Positions 21,990-31,589 of a stretch of DNA of 64,000 bases are shown here, in pieces. How positions within the stretch are numbered: position 1 is the stretch's first letter; every line of letters begins with the position of its first letter. The DNA comes from Voacanga thouarsii. Its lineage: Eukaryota > Streptophyta > Magnoliopsida > Gentianales > Apocynaceae. The stretch lies in the NCBI GenBank assembly GCA_026120185.1, contig JANUWF010001815.1, positions 1,302,001 to 1,366,000 of the forward strand, read 5' to 3'. The notes under the pieces are model-generated. The model had not been told where the DNA came from. It did no database searches and worked only from the letters and a program-made list of their open reading frames with translations. The position numbers and the translations under genes are program-made.

Positions 21990-22356
21990 AAACACAACCT
22001 ATAGGAAGTGCAGGATACGATTTTAGCTTACATCAGATAGTAGCTATAAACCCATTATCTAAATTAGTAATAAATATTGGAATAACTGTAGAAATGGAAA
22101 TGGATGAATACTTGATGACGGTTCCTAGATCATCACTTCATAAAAAGGGAATCTCATTGGCTAATACAGTTGGAATAATAGATTCTGACTATAAAAGTCA
22201 AATAGAGGTGATTGTTAGGAATAACAAGCTTATACCTAGACAATTAGAAAAATGAGAAAGAATAGTTAAAGGAATCTTTCTCAAATATTTAACCATTGAT
22301 ACTTACCATTAAAACTTGGATAGGTGAAATAGGTAGTACATCATGAATCAGTACGG
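21990..22356 (+). pseudogene. dUTPase domain, copy 3 (all five motifs traceable)
   Basis: Motif I GSAGYDFSL (22004), II PRSSLHKKG (~22123), III GIIDSDYKSQIEVIV (~22176), IV ERIVKGIF (~22258, just after an in-frame stop), V IGEIGSTS (~22320, after a frameshift). The Asp-Tyr pair of motif III that contacts deoxyuridine is intact, unlike copy 1, where motif I lost its Tyr and motif III has Asn before Tyr. Flanked by movement protein upstream and linker/capsid downstream. With one stop and one shift it is not functional as it stands. Confidence 0.82.
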
Positions 22357-22429
22357 TGTCCTAATTTATAGGATATTCCTACTTCATGAAACATTAGAAT
22401 CAGTATTCCTAGGATATGATTGGCAACAA

Positions 22430-22915
22430 CATTTTGAAAAAAAACCAGAAATAGATGAGGCTGATTAGTATCTAAGAATACGAGGACTTAAAACAGATTA
22501 CCTTACTGTGTATCATCAAAATACACAATAAAGCATTGTAGAAGAAGATCAAATAATAAATTTAGAAAATATTGAAAACATAGACAACTCCAAGTTTGAA
22601 ACTTGATTAAATATGAACCCTAGTACTAGCTAAACTAGTAGTGTTAGTGAGGCATCACCGATGTATGATGTGCCTCAATGAACTACTTCGCTGTTACCAA
22701 AAAGGGAACCTTCAAGAATCTTACTAATAGTAGGAGGAGGTTATGAACCTTATTATGGTTATAAAAAATTAGGACTTCAACAACCCCCAGGGGAAATTTA
22801 TAAGTTACCACCTAAACATAAAATAGGTAGTGAATTAACAATGACATCTTTTCATCCTCAAATTTAGGAAGATGCAATAGATAGATGGGAAGCTAATGCA
22901 CTTAATGGATTTTAG
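22430..22915 (+). pseudogene. Linker region between dUTPase and capsid, copy 3
   Basis: Contains YLRIRGLKTDY, IVEEDQIINLENIENI, a Ser/Thr/Pro-rich middle, GGGYEPYYGYKK and an FHPQI*EDAIDRW block, interrupted by several stops. It has no recognised enzymatic motif. The same region is duplicated out of place in copies 1 and 2. Confidence 0.6.
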
Positions 22916-22929
22916 AGATGTAAATATAT

Positions 22930-23640
22930 AATGACAACTAAAGAAGTAACCAATTTCATAGAAAATTTGCAAAGACCTATGAAAAAATATTTTATAGATT
23001 AGCAAACTAAATACCCACAATCTTTTCAAAGGATAAAAAGATCTAGCTAAGAATCCTCAGAATAACTAGTTAAATCAGACAAATAATTATAGGATATGAC
23101 CCGCATAAAGGATAAACAGAATTACAAGATCAAGCTATGAAAGATCATGAACAATTACAAGTAGATAAAGACTTTCTAAACGTAGATACATTTAGTAGAA
23201 AATACTTAGAACTAGCCATAAAAACAGGAAGAAGTTCGGATTTAGAATTAAGTAATAAGTACTTTGCTAAACTCCCAAATCCTTTATGAAAGGTAGTTGC
23301 AGAAAAATGGGTTGAATCTGTATGAAGACAATATGTAGTAGGAATAACTGCTAGGATCCAATTTCTTTTTAATTACTTAAAAGAACAAGGTATGCAACAC
23401 CAATAGACAAGAAGATAAAAAATTATAATTACTGCATAAGGACAAATAACTACTCGGTCTTTTGATTCAAGAAAACCATATAAGACAAGGAAGTTAAAAA
23501 GAAGTAAGTATTATAAAAAAGGGAAACCCCTAAGGAAGAATCAAATTAGGAAGTTTAAAACTCATAAACCTCCTAAAATTGTAAATGCTATATATGTGAG
23601 AAAATATCGCATTTTTCATATGAATGCAAAAATAAAAAAG
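22930..23640 (+). pseudogene. Capsid protein with CCHC zinc knuckle, copy 3
   Basis: The capsid core begins with MTTKEVTNFIENLQ (22931), continues through a QIRQIIIGYDP stretch (~23074), KYFAKLPNPL (~23263) and IQFLFNYLKEQGMQ (~23358), then a basic K/R-rich segment (~23490-23570). It ends in the knuckle CYICEKISHFSYEC near 23587-23628, a perfect C-x2-C-x4-H-x4-C pattern. Caulimovirid capsids carry one such knuckle for genome packaging. Stops interrupt the frame, so it is inactive. Confidence 0.8.
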
Positions 23641-23867
23641 TAAATAGGTAAAGGTTAAACAACTACCGAACTTTAGATATAGAACCAGAATATGATATTG
23701 TATCATGAGAAGGTGATGAAGCTGATAATAATAGTGATATCATGAGTTGTTGTAGCATATTTGACATGTTAGATAAACTTAAGGACTTTGAGGACCTTAA
23801 TTTATTAAACATGAATGAAGATTAGAACTTAGATAATAATCCTCTTTTTCTTAAAAATAGATATAAT

Positions 23868-24064
23868 TTGAAACTCAATAAATATAAGAAATGTAATCAT
23901 AATTGGCAAGATTTCACAAAATTTAAGGATAGATATGAAATTTGCTTAAAATTTTTAATTGAGAAACATAGGACTTATTGCACAACATGTAGTATAGCAA
24001 TATGTAGATTTTGTGCAAATCAACACTTAGGTTATGAAATGTCCCAAGAGATAGAAAAATGTAA
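23868..24064 (+). pseudogene. Second Cys-rich motif of badnavirus type, copy 3
   Basis: The frame reads YEICLKF...YCTTCSIAICRFC at about 23935-24017. The pattern is x-x2-C-x11-C-x2-C-x4-C-x2-C. This matches the second Cys-rich region known from badnaviruses and tungrovirus, with the first Cys replaced by Tyr. It sits after an acidic stretch downstream of the zinc knuckle, which is the expected place. The role of the motif is not established. The ORF runs on from 24066 into inverted sequence, so its tail is not natural. Confidence 0.7.
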
Positions 24065-24065
24065 C

Positions 24066-24360
24066 CTTTGGAGTTGTCTACATTTTCAATCTAAGTTCCA
24101 ATCTTCATTCATATTTAATAAATTATGGTCCTCAAAGTCCTTAAGTTTATCTAACATGTCAGATATGCTACAATAACACATGATATCACTATCATTATTA
24201 GCTTCATCACCTTCTAATGGTACAATATTATATTCTAGTTCTATATCTATAGTTTGCTAGGTGTTTAACCTTTCCCTATTTACTTTTTAATTTTTCCATT
24301 CATATGCAAAATGCCCTATTTCCCCACATAAATAGCATTTACATTTTTTAGGAGGTTTAT
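24066..24360 (-). pseudogene. Inverted pararetrovirus fragment (zinc knuckle and acidic region)
   Basis: The reverse strand carries CKCYLCGEIGHFAYEW (about 24345-24293, last Cys now Trp) and then the same acidic region as 23660-23850. At about 24090 it switches to the linker phrase ENVDNSK. It is an inverted copy of 23570-23850, leaving a spacer of ~215-235 bp. Upstream of the knuckle (beyond 24360) homology to copy 3 stops. Confidence 0.75.
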
Positions 24361-24529
24361 ACGCGAAATAATTAATTAAACTAAAAGATAAAGAATGCTT
24401 TTTAAATGTGTCATATACAATATACAAGTGGTTGCCTTTAGAGCATAACACAAACAAACTCCTACTTACACTAGAGTTAATCATTTATGCATCAAATATT
24501 GAATGACTCAACATGTCTTACATGTTTGT
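24361..24529. other. Unassigned junction sequence
   Basis: About 170 bp between the inverted viral fragment and the copia fragment. No feature recognised; the upstream half of the 24287-24484 minus-strand ORF is here and has no known similarity that I can see. Confidence 0.4.
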
Positions 24530-25586
24530 TCTGGGGCCGCGCCATATTGAGCGGGTCCGCGATGTTCTCATCTAAAGGAACTCTCTCTATCTTTACATCC
24601 TTTCTATCTATGATTTTTCGAATCAAGTGATAGCATCTTAGTACATATCTAGATCACTGGTGAGACCGTAGTTCTTTTGCTTGTGTAATGGCTTCATTGT
24701 TATCACAATACAACAGTATTGGATCAATAATGCTGGGGACTACTCCTAGTTCCGTCATGAACAACTTGATCCAAACTGATTCCTTAGCTACTTCAAAAGC
24801 GGCGATGTACTTAGCTTCAATCGTCGAGTCAATAATAGTATCTTATTTGAAACTTTTCCAATTTACTGCCCTTCTACCTAATGTGAATACGTATCCTAAT
24901 TGTGATTTGAAGTCAACCATATCGGACTGAAAACTGGCATTAGTATAACCTTTTATTTTCAAATCATCTTGTCTATATACCAAGAATAAGTCCTTAATCC
25001 TTTGTAAGTATTTAAGGATATTTTTTACAGTCACCCAACGGCCCTCTCCAGGGTCAGATTGATATCTACTCGTAAAGCTGAGACCACAGGATACATCGGG
25101 ACTAGTACATATCATAGCATACATGATTGATCTAATTGCCAAAGCATATGGAATTCTACTCATGTGATCCCTTTCAACCTGTGTCTTAGGAGACATCTAC
25201 TTTGAAAAGCTTACTCCATGAGACATAGGTAAGAATCCCTTTTTGGATTGATCCATGCCGAACCTCTTCAACACTTTGTCCGTGTATGTTAGCTACGAAA
25301 GTATGAGTAACCTTTTTGATCTATCTTTATAGATCATTATTCCCAAAATATAAGTTGCTTCTCCAAGGTCTTTTATGGAGAACTTCTTCAACAATCAATT
25401 TTTCATGGATTGAAGAACTGAGACATCATTTCCTATTAACAATATGTTATCTCCATAAAGTAATAAGAAAACGACTGCACTCCCACTGACATTCTTATAT
25501 ACACAAGGTTCATCTATATTTTGAATGAAACCAAAATCTTTAATTTTTTCATCAAACAGATGTTCCAACTCCTAGAAACTTACTTA
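24530..25586 (-). pseudogene. Truncated Ty1/copia RT-RNase H fragment
   Basis: Reading right to left: an RSWN motif near 25575, FGFIQN and EPCVYKNVSG, the catalytic box as YGDN (25446-25457, the last Asp has become Asn), KDLGEATYILGI, then the 24843-25196 frame (SRIPYALAIRSIMYAM; KGYTNASFQSD), then EAKYIAAFEVAKE and the RNase H end DENIADPLN near 24560. It resembles copia 1 in the same region, so it may be a related lineage. The 5' side is cut exactly by a CACTA terminus at 25587. Confidence 0.85.
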
Positions 25587-26660
25587 CACTACGAGAAAAT
25601 CGGTATTTAGATATAAAATTATTTCGTCTCTAAACATATTTCAATTTGAAACAAAATGGAGATGAATTGATTCTTAAAAAATCAAAATGAGATATTTGAG
25701 ACAAAATAGAGATGAAAATTTTTCATCTCTAAACAAAACATTTCTATTTGATCTCCAAATAGAAGCAAAATAGAGACGAAAGCAATGTCGTCTCAATTTT
25801 GTCTCTAAATAGAGTCAAAACAGCAACAACTCTCAATGCATCTCGAATATCAGAGACAAATTAGATACAAATATTTTTTATCTCAAAAAAAAAACATTTC
25901 TATTTAGTCTCTAAGTAGATGCAAAATAGAGACGATAGTAAAGCCGTCTCAATTTTATCTCCAAATAGAGTTGGAACTGGGACGACGGTTAACGCGTCTC
26001 TAATATTATAAACGAAATAGAGACAAAAAAGTTATTAGTCTCAAATATTAGAGATGAAATATATATGAAAAAGTTATTAGTCTCTAATATTAGAGACGAA
26101 ATAAAGATAAAAAAGTTATTAGTCTCTCATGTGTTTAAAATTAGAAACTGATTAGAGAGGAATATGTTCATCTCTGCCGTTTCATTACTCTATTTATTTG
26201 GATAATTTCTCTCAAAATTAGAGACGGTCTTAGTCATCTCTAATCAGTCTCTGAATAGAGACGTTTTAGAGATTATCAAATCCGTCTCAAATATTTTAGA
26301 GTAATTAGAATCTATATTTTTTGTCTCTAAATTTTAGAGACAAAAAGCATGATTTACATTTTTTGCCTCTAAATTAACTCTAATTTAAAATCTGTCTCTA
26401 AAATTGGTGATAGTCTTAGTCATTTTTAGTTAGTCTCTCAATAGAGATGATTTAGATATTATCAAATTCGTCTCAAATATTTGAGACTAATTATAGTCTA
26501 TATTTTTTGTCTCTAAACTTTAGAAACGAAAAGATGATTCACGTTTTTGTCTCTAAATTAACTCTAATTTTGAGTCAATGGTCATTATCTCCATTTGGTC
26601 TTTAATTTTCTATTTTGAGACAAAATAGACACCAGTTTGAGTCGTCTTTATATCTCTAAA
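25587..26660 (+). mobile_element. CACTA (En/Spm-type) terminus with subterminal repeats
   Basis: CACTACGAGAAAATCGG starts at 25587, a classic CACTA terminal inverted repeat. The next ~1.07 kb is packed with several dozen short motifs around GTCTCTAAAT in both orientations, some as back-to-back pairs (GTCTCTAATATTAGAGAC near 26081). Such arrays are binding sites for the element's own DNA-binding protein in En/Spm. No transposase ORF is seen. The matching right end is uncertain. Confidence 0.75.
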
Positions 26661-26740
26661 TATATTTGACAAATTCAAAAAAACATTTATTATGTTAAAA
26701 TAATAAAAATTATAAGAGATTATAAATTGAACATGAACTT

Positions 26741-27925
26741 ATAACAAATCTAACGGTTGGATCACTAATTTTTGTAAATGCGTCAGGTTTTTGTTTTTAT
26801 GTAGAATCATGCTATATTATGTGGAAAATCATACTCGATTACCGTCAAGTTTGGACATAATACTTTTTTTAAACCAATTTTAACAAACCTAATGGTTGAA
26901 TCATTAATTTGATATGCTAATCTTTGTAAATACATTAGGTTTTGAGTTTTTGTGTAAAGATTATGATAGATCATGTCACAAAACAAATCCGATTACCTTC
27001 AAATTTAGCTATAATACTTATTTTTTTTTAACAATTTTAACAGTTGGATCGTTAATTTGATATGTTAATATTCATAAATATGTTGGATTTTGGGCTTTTA
27101 TATAGAGATTATGCTAGATTATATGGAAAAACTTATCCGATTACCTTTAAATTAGGCCATAATACTTTTTAAAGAAATTTTAACAAATCTAATGGTTGGA
27201 TTGCTAATTTCATATGCTAAACTTTTTAAATGCATTAGGTTTTGAGCTTTTATGTAAAGATTTTGATAGATCATGTAGCAAAACAAATCTGATTACATTT
27301 AAATTTGGTCATAATACTTATTTTAGCAATTTTAACAAATATGACGATTGGATCGTTAATTTGATATACTAATATTCATAAATGCATTAGCTTTTAGGCT
27401 TTTATATATAGATCATGCTAGATTATGTGGCAAAACATATCCGATTACCTTCAAATTTGGGCATAATACTTTTTTAGTGATTTTAACAAATTTAATGGTT
27501 GAATCATTAATTTAATACGCTTATGTTTCTAAATGCTTTAGGTCTTGGGATTTTATGTGGAGATTATGCTAGATCATGTGGTAAATCATATCCGATTACC
27601 TTCAGATTTGGCCATGATACTTTTTTTTTAGTGATTTTTACAAATAATGTCTAGATCATTAATTTAATATACTAATCAATATAAATGTGTTAGATTTTGA
27701 GTTCTTATATAGAGATTATGCTATATCATGTGGCAAATTATGTTTGATTACCTTCAGATTTGGTCATAATACCCTTTTTATTTTAGTAATTTTAACAAAT
27801 CTAATGGTTGGATCATTAATTTAATATGTTAATCTTTGTAAATATGTTAAGTTTTGGACTTTTGTATAGAGATTATGCTAGATCATTTGGCAAAACATAT
27901 CCGATCACTTTCAAACATATTCGAT
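26741..27925. repeat. Tandem array 1 of ~150-bp units (about 8 units)
   Basis: Each unit includes AATGGTTGGATCATTAATTT, a GTAAATGCATTAGGTTTTG phrase, GAGATTATGCTAGATCATGTG, and CGATTACCTTCAAATTTGG before a T-rich run. Unit anchors (GTTGG) fall near 26756, 26895, 27043, 27195, 27347, 27498, 27649 and 27807, giving a period of 139-158 bp. Units are diverged from one another. Confidence 0.9.
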
Positions 27926-27929
27926 TACT

Positions 27930-28318
27930 AAAATTAATAAGAGCAAGTAAGTTACCTCATTACCATTAGCATTAAGGTAGATAGTAGTGGGACTCACATG
28001 TGTTATCCCAACAATAGATAGTAGTAGGACTCAACTTTGAAGGTAATTTGTGGTATAATAAAAATATGTTTATTTTTAGAAAATGAACATTCACTTTAAA
28101 TATCCCAACAATAGAGATGTGAATATTCAATTTTGGATGATTGAGAGTAATATTTAATTCCTCAAGAATGGTTAATTAAATGTAAAGTTGATTGGATAAA
28201 TTGTATTAAAAATAAATTTGCAATTTTTTTTTGTTGAATTCTTTCCTATTTTGTTTTCTTAATTTTGTAATTTATAACATTTGTTAATGTACTTTTTGCA
28301 AACAAAAATTAGAAAATA
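27930..28318. other. Unassigned AT-rich sequence between arrays
   Basis: No ORF or repeat family recognised. A small local repeat (ATAGTAGTGGGACTCA / ATAGTAGTAGGACTCA at ~27985 and ~28018) is visible. Confidence 0.4.
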
Positions 28319-28553
28319 TTTCCTGCATCTCAAAATATAAATCTCTTTGACTTTTTTGCAAATATTAAGGATGTAAATAAGCTATGCTTTCTATATCAAA
28401 ATACTAAAAAACTACTCAACTAAATTACTTAGGAAATAAATAGTTTAATTGGGGAGTTTTTTTGTATTTTAACGTAGAAAATGTATAGTTTTTTATATCC
28501 TTAATTTTTGAAAATAAATGTCAAAGGGGTTTATATTTTGAGATGGAGGAGTT
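28319..28553. mobile_element. Stowaway-like MITE (Tc1/mariner type)
   Basis: Left arm TGCATCTCAAAATATAAATC...GACTTTTTTGC is mirrored by right arm TGTCAAAGGGGTTTATATTT...GAGATGGAGGAG. The arms pair over ~95 bp each, so the ~235-bp element folds into one hairpin. The terminal phrase (CTCC.TC.TCAAAATATAA) is typical of plant Stowaway elements. The exact TA target duplication is unclear because the right end runs into a C run. No coding capacity. Confidence 0.75.
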
Positions 28554-29110
28554 TCCCCCCCCCTAAGAAGACAATACATTGATTACTAATTAAATTTAAA
28601 GCAATAATAAAGCTCTTTCCTTTTTATCTTAATATTTTCATTCCTTTTTGTCTCAATATTTGCCACCAAAAAAAAAAAAAAATGAAGGAAATCTTTAGAT
28701 AATTACTTACATATTTATTTTAATTGCACTATTTAGAATTCTATTATAGTACTAGCTAGGTAGAATTATTATGTAGTGTATGAACTTAGGAAATCAAAGG
28801 CAGACACAGAACTCATGCCCTTCAAATTTCGAGATATTAACCTTGGACATCTTTGATCACTATTTGGAGTAAATGATGACTGGAATCTTGCCTTATATTA
28901 AGGTTACAACTCCTACCCCTACCTACTCTTTGAATTTGTTTCACCAATATTGCTAATATGAATGTAGGATGATTATGAAAATCGTTCCAAAGGAAAGGTC
29001 TAACATGTTCCTATGTCTGGATTCTTTATGGTTCAATGCATATGCATGTCAGAGTAAAGAAAAGGCATTACGGTGGATAAGTAAGGCTAATTTGTTCTGC
29101 AAACAATATG
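28554..29110. other. Unassigned AT-rich sequence
   Basis: It holds a C run, a poly-A run (28667-28681) and no ORF, repeat or element end that I can identify. Confidence 0.4.
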
Positions 29111-29114
29111 TCAT

Positions 29115-29784
29115 TGTAACAGTTTGATTGTTCATTTGGTGCACCTATTCGTGTATATATGTTAGGTTTTGAGCATTTTTATGGATATTATGTGAGTGTA
29201 TATGCAAAATATATTTGATTACCTTCAAATTTGGTCATAACACTTGTCATAGCAACTTTAACAAATCTAACAATTGGATCATTAATTTGACTTGTGTATC
29301 TTTGTATATGTGTTAGGTTTTGGGTATTTTTATAGAGATTATACTAGAATATATGCTAAAATACATTCCATTACCTTCAAATTTGGTCATAACACTTTCC
29401 ATAGTAATTTCAATGAATCTAACAGTTAGATCATTCATTTGATATGCCTATCATTGTAAATAGATTAGGTTTCAAGTATTTTTATAGAAATTATGATAGA
29501 TTAAGCAGCAAAACATATCTGATTAGCTTTAAATTCAGTAATAACACTTTTCATAGCAATTTCAACAAATCTAACGATTGGATCATTAATTTGGCGTGTC
29601 TATCTTTGTATATGTGTTAGGTTTTGGGCATTTTTACAGAGATTATACTAGATTATATACTAAAATATATATTATTACCTTTAAATTCGGTCATAACACT
29701 TTTCATAATAATTTTAATAAATCTAACAGTTAGATCGTTCATTTTATGCACCTATCTTTGTATATGTTTTAGATTTTGTGCATA

Positions 29785-29828
<44 letters not shown>

Positions 29829-29925
29829 AGTGTAAGGGCAAAATATATCTGATTTCATTCAAATTTGTTCATAACATTTTTCATAATAATTTCAATAAAT
29901 CTAACGGTTAGATAATTCATTTATG
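29115..29925. repeat. Tandem array 2 of the ~150-bp unit (about 6 units)
   Basis: Same unit as array 1. Anchors near 29122, 29273, 29425, 29577, 29729 and 29907; period 151-152 bp except the last, stretched to 178 by a (TA)n run at 29785-29824. The tighter period suggests this block is younger or more homogenised than array 1. An ORF at 29624-29911 is only repeat sequence. Confidence 0.9.
29785..29824. repeat. (TA)n microsatellite
   Basis: A long TA run inside tandem array 2; a second run lies at 29974-30005. Confidence 0.95.
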
Positions 29926-29971
29926 TGTGTGTGTGTGTAGAAAATATAAAATATAAGTCTTTTTTTCTAAT

Positions 29972-30008
<37 letters not shown>

Positions 30009-30225
30009 CATTTAATAAAATAGATGACATAATTAATAGAATTTAAACTTTTGAAATTATATAAATGTATAAAATAATTCATTACTTTGAGTCATATATT
30101 TTGATAGTAAATTTAATCTGATTATTTTATTTTGTTATCACTCTAATTTAAAAAAAAAAATCAAAAGTATGCTGATAACAGTTTAATTTTTTTTTAAAAA
30201 AAAGATATAATCAAGCAATTGAACT

Positions 30226-30279
30226 TGGCCCAGTAGTTGAGTTATTCAATTTCTCAATTGAAGTTACGGATTTGAAACC
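30226..30279 (+). other. tRNA-like A-box/B-box pair, possible SINE remnant
   Basis: TGGCCCAGTAGTTGAG (30226) followed by GGATTTGAAACC (30268). Spacing is tRNA-like. No poly-A tail or target duplication is identified, so this is a weak call. Confidence 0.35.
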
Positions 30280-30344
30280 TGTGAGGGTTAATCGTTAGAA
30301 CATTCTCAATTAAATTGAGGAGGTGCGGGTTCAAACATTCTCAA

Positions 30345-30494
30345 TGACCATTTGGCGACAAAATATTCTCGCCAAAAGGGTCCTTTGGCGACAGATGTTA
30401 TTGTATTGGCGAGACCTTTGGCTTATATTAAGGAGGTGCTCGGAAACATTGGCCTGGAAATTATTTTGTCACCAAAGGCCTTTTTCTTGTAGTG
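30345..30494 (-). mobile_element. End of a second CACTA-type element
   Basis: The segment ends TTTTTCTTGTAGTG at 30494, the reverse complement of CACTACAAGAAAAA. The subterminal part repeats TTTGGCGACA and its variants (30352, 30382, ~30402) and a TTTTGTCACCAAAGGCC stretch. These subterminal motifs differ from those at 25587, and the 3-bp flanks do not match (TTA versus AGT), so I treat it as a different element whose other end is missing. Confidence 0.6.
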
Positions 30495-30559
30495 AGTGGT
30501 TCTATATAAATTTATGCATTTCTTTAAATTTTAAAATTTAATTAAATAACATAATAAAG

Positions 30560-30835
30560 AAATTTCATTTTAAATTAATTAAATCATTAATAATTTAATA
30601 AAAAGTAAATAAGTTTTCAAATTTTGATTTTAAAAATTAGAGACAAATTTGTTGATTAATTAAATTAAATCATTAATAATTTAATAAAAATTAAAAATTG
30701 TCAAATTTTGATTTTAAAATATTAGAGACAAATTTGATTTTTAATTTAATTAAACAATTAATAATTTAATAAAAATTATCAAAACTTAATTTTAAGAAAT
30801 TAGAGTCAAATTTGATTTTTAAATGAGAGGGTCTC
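30560..30835. repeat. Three imperfect tandem units of ~80-90 bp, AT-rich
   Basis: Each unit holds CATTAATAATTTAATAAAAA and AGAGACAAATTTG (anchors 30641, 30726, 30804). It could be subterminal sequence of another element, since AGAGACAAA resembles the 25.6-26.6 kb motif. Confidence 0.7.
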
Positions 30836-31589
30836 AATTTAGATTCTAACAAAATGCTTTTGGTGGTATTTGAAAATTTTAACATCCTGATACATTCATA
30901 GTTGTAGGAGGAAGAGGAGACCAAAAAAAAAAAAAGCCTTGGTTTTCCCGAAATCCTTTAGCCCAGAAAACCATTTCCCTCCCAAATCCTTAACCAACCA
31001 TTCTTCTTACTCCCCTTTCCATTTTCGCAAATTCTTCAACCTCGATTCTCCTTCTCTTCAGATGTACATATTTCTTAAATCCTACCATATCTCATTCGCA
31101 CCCATTGGAATTAGAGTTTAAATTCTTCACACCTACTTGCAATCGTCACATTTCAATGGCCAATGTAGCTGAGTTCGTGTCATTGTTGTTCGAGCAGTAG
31201 CTAAGTTCGTGTTGTTGTTGTTGTTCAAGCCGTAGCTGAGTTTGTGCACTGATTCAGCATTGGCAATTTTTTTTTTTCAATTGGATTCTTTCTTTTTATT
31301 TGAGTAATGTCACTGAGAAGTGATTTTCTTTGTTTGAATACCTGATTTTTTGTTCTGATAATTGATTTGCAGTAGCTGAGTTAGTGAGCTTTTATATTTG
31401 ATTTGCATTAAGTCAGTTATTTTGCCCTTGATAGTGCATTATAATTCTATAGTCTTCTTTCTCTTTCTCTGTGGATCTTCTCATATCTAGGGCTCTTTAT
31501 ATTTCAAATTAGTTGTAGATTGGTAGGAATAACTATTATAAACGTATTTACTAATCACTCATGTATGCAACAGGTAGGACGGGACAAGG
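30836..31589. other. Unassigned sequence
   Basis: Contains a poly-A run (30922-30935) and a short repeat built on GTAGCTGAGTTCGTG (31166, 31196, 31230) with GTT triplets. No gene is supported; the 30939-31121 ORF has no recognisable similarity. Confidence 0.4.

Larger units (their letters stand above)
21564..24064 (+). mobile_element. Endogenous caulimovirid, copy 3 (best ordered copy)
   Basis: Order: movement protein, dUTPase, linker, capsid, CCHC zinc knuckle, acidic stretch, second Cys-rich motif. It lacks protease, RT and RNase H, and ends in an inverted segment from ~24066. This copy shows the natural domain order that copies 1 and 2 scramble. Stops and frameshifts throughout. Confidence 0.85.

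Noticed and set aside
23868..24176. 102-codon ORF as a zinc-finger host gene
   Set aside because: Its Cys pattern is the badnavirus second Cys-rich motif, and its C-terminal third is inverted viral sequence.
822..24360. Possibility that a complete viral genome is present
   Set aside because: No copy has all domains, protease was not found in any, order is scrambled, and stops and frameshifts are everywhere.
26741..29925. CRISPR-like array
   Set aside because: The repeats are ~150-bp contiguous units without spacers in a plant genome.
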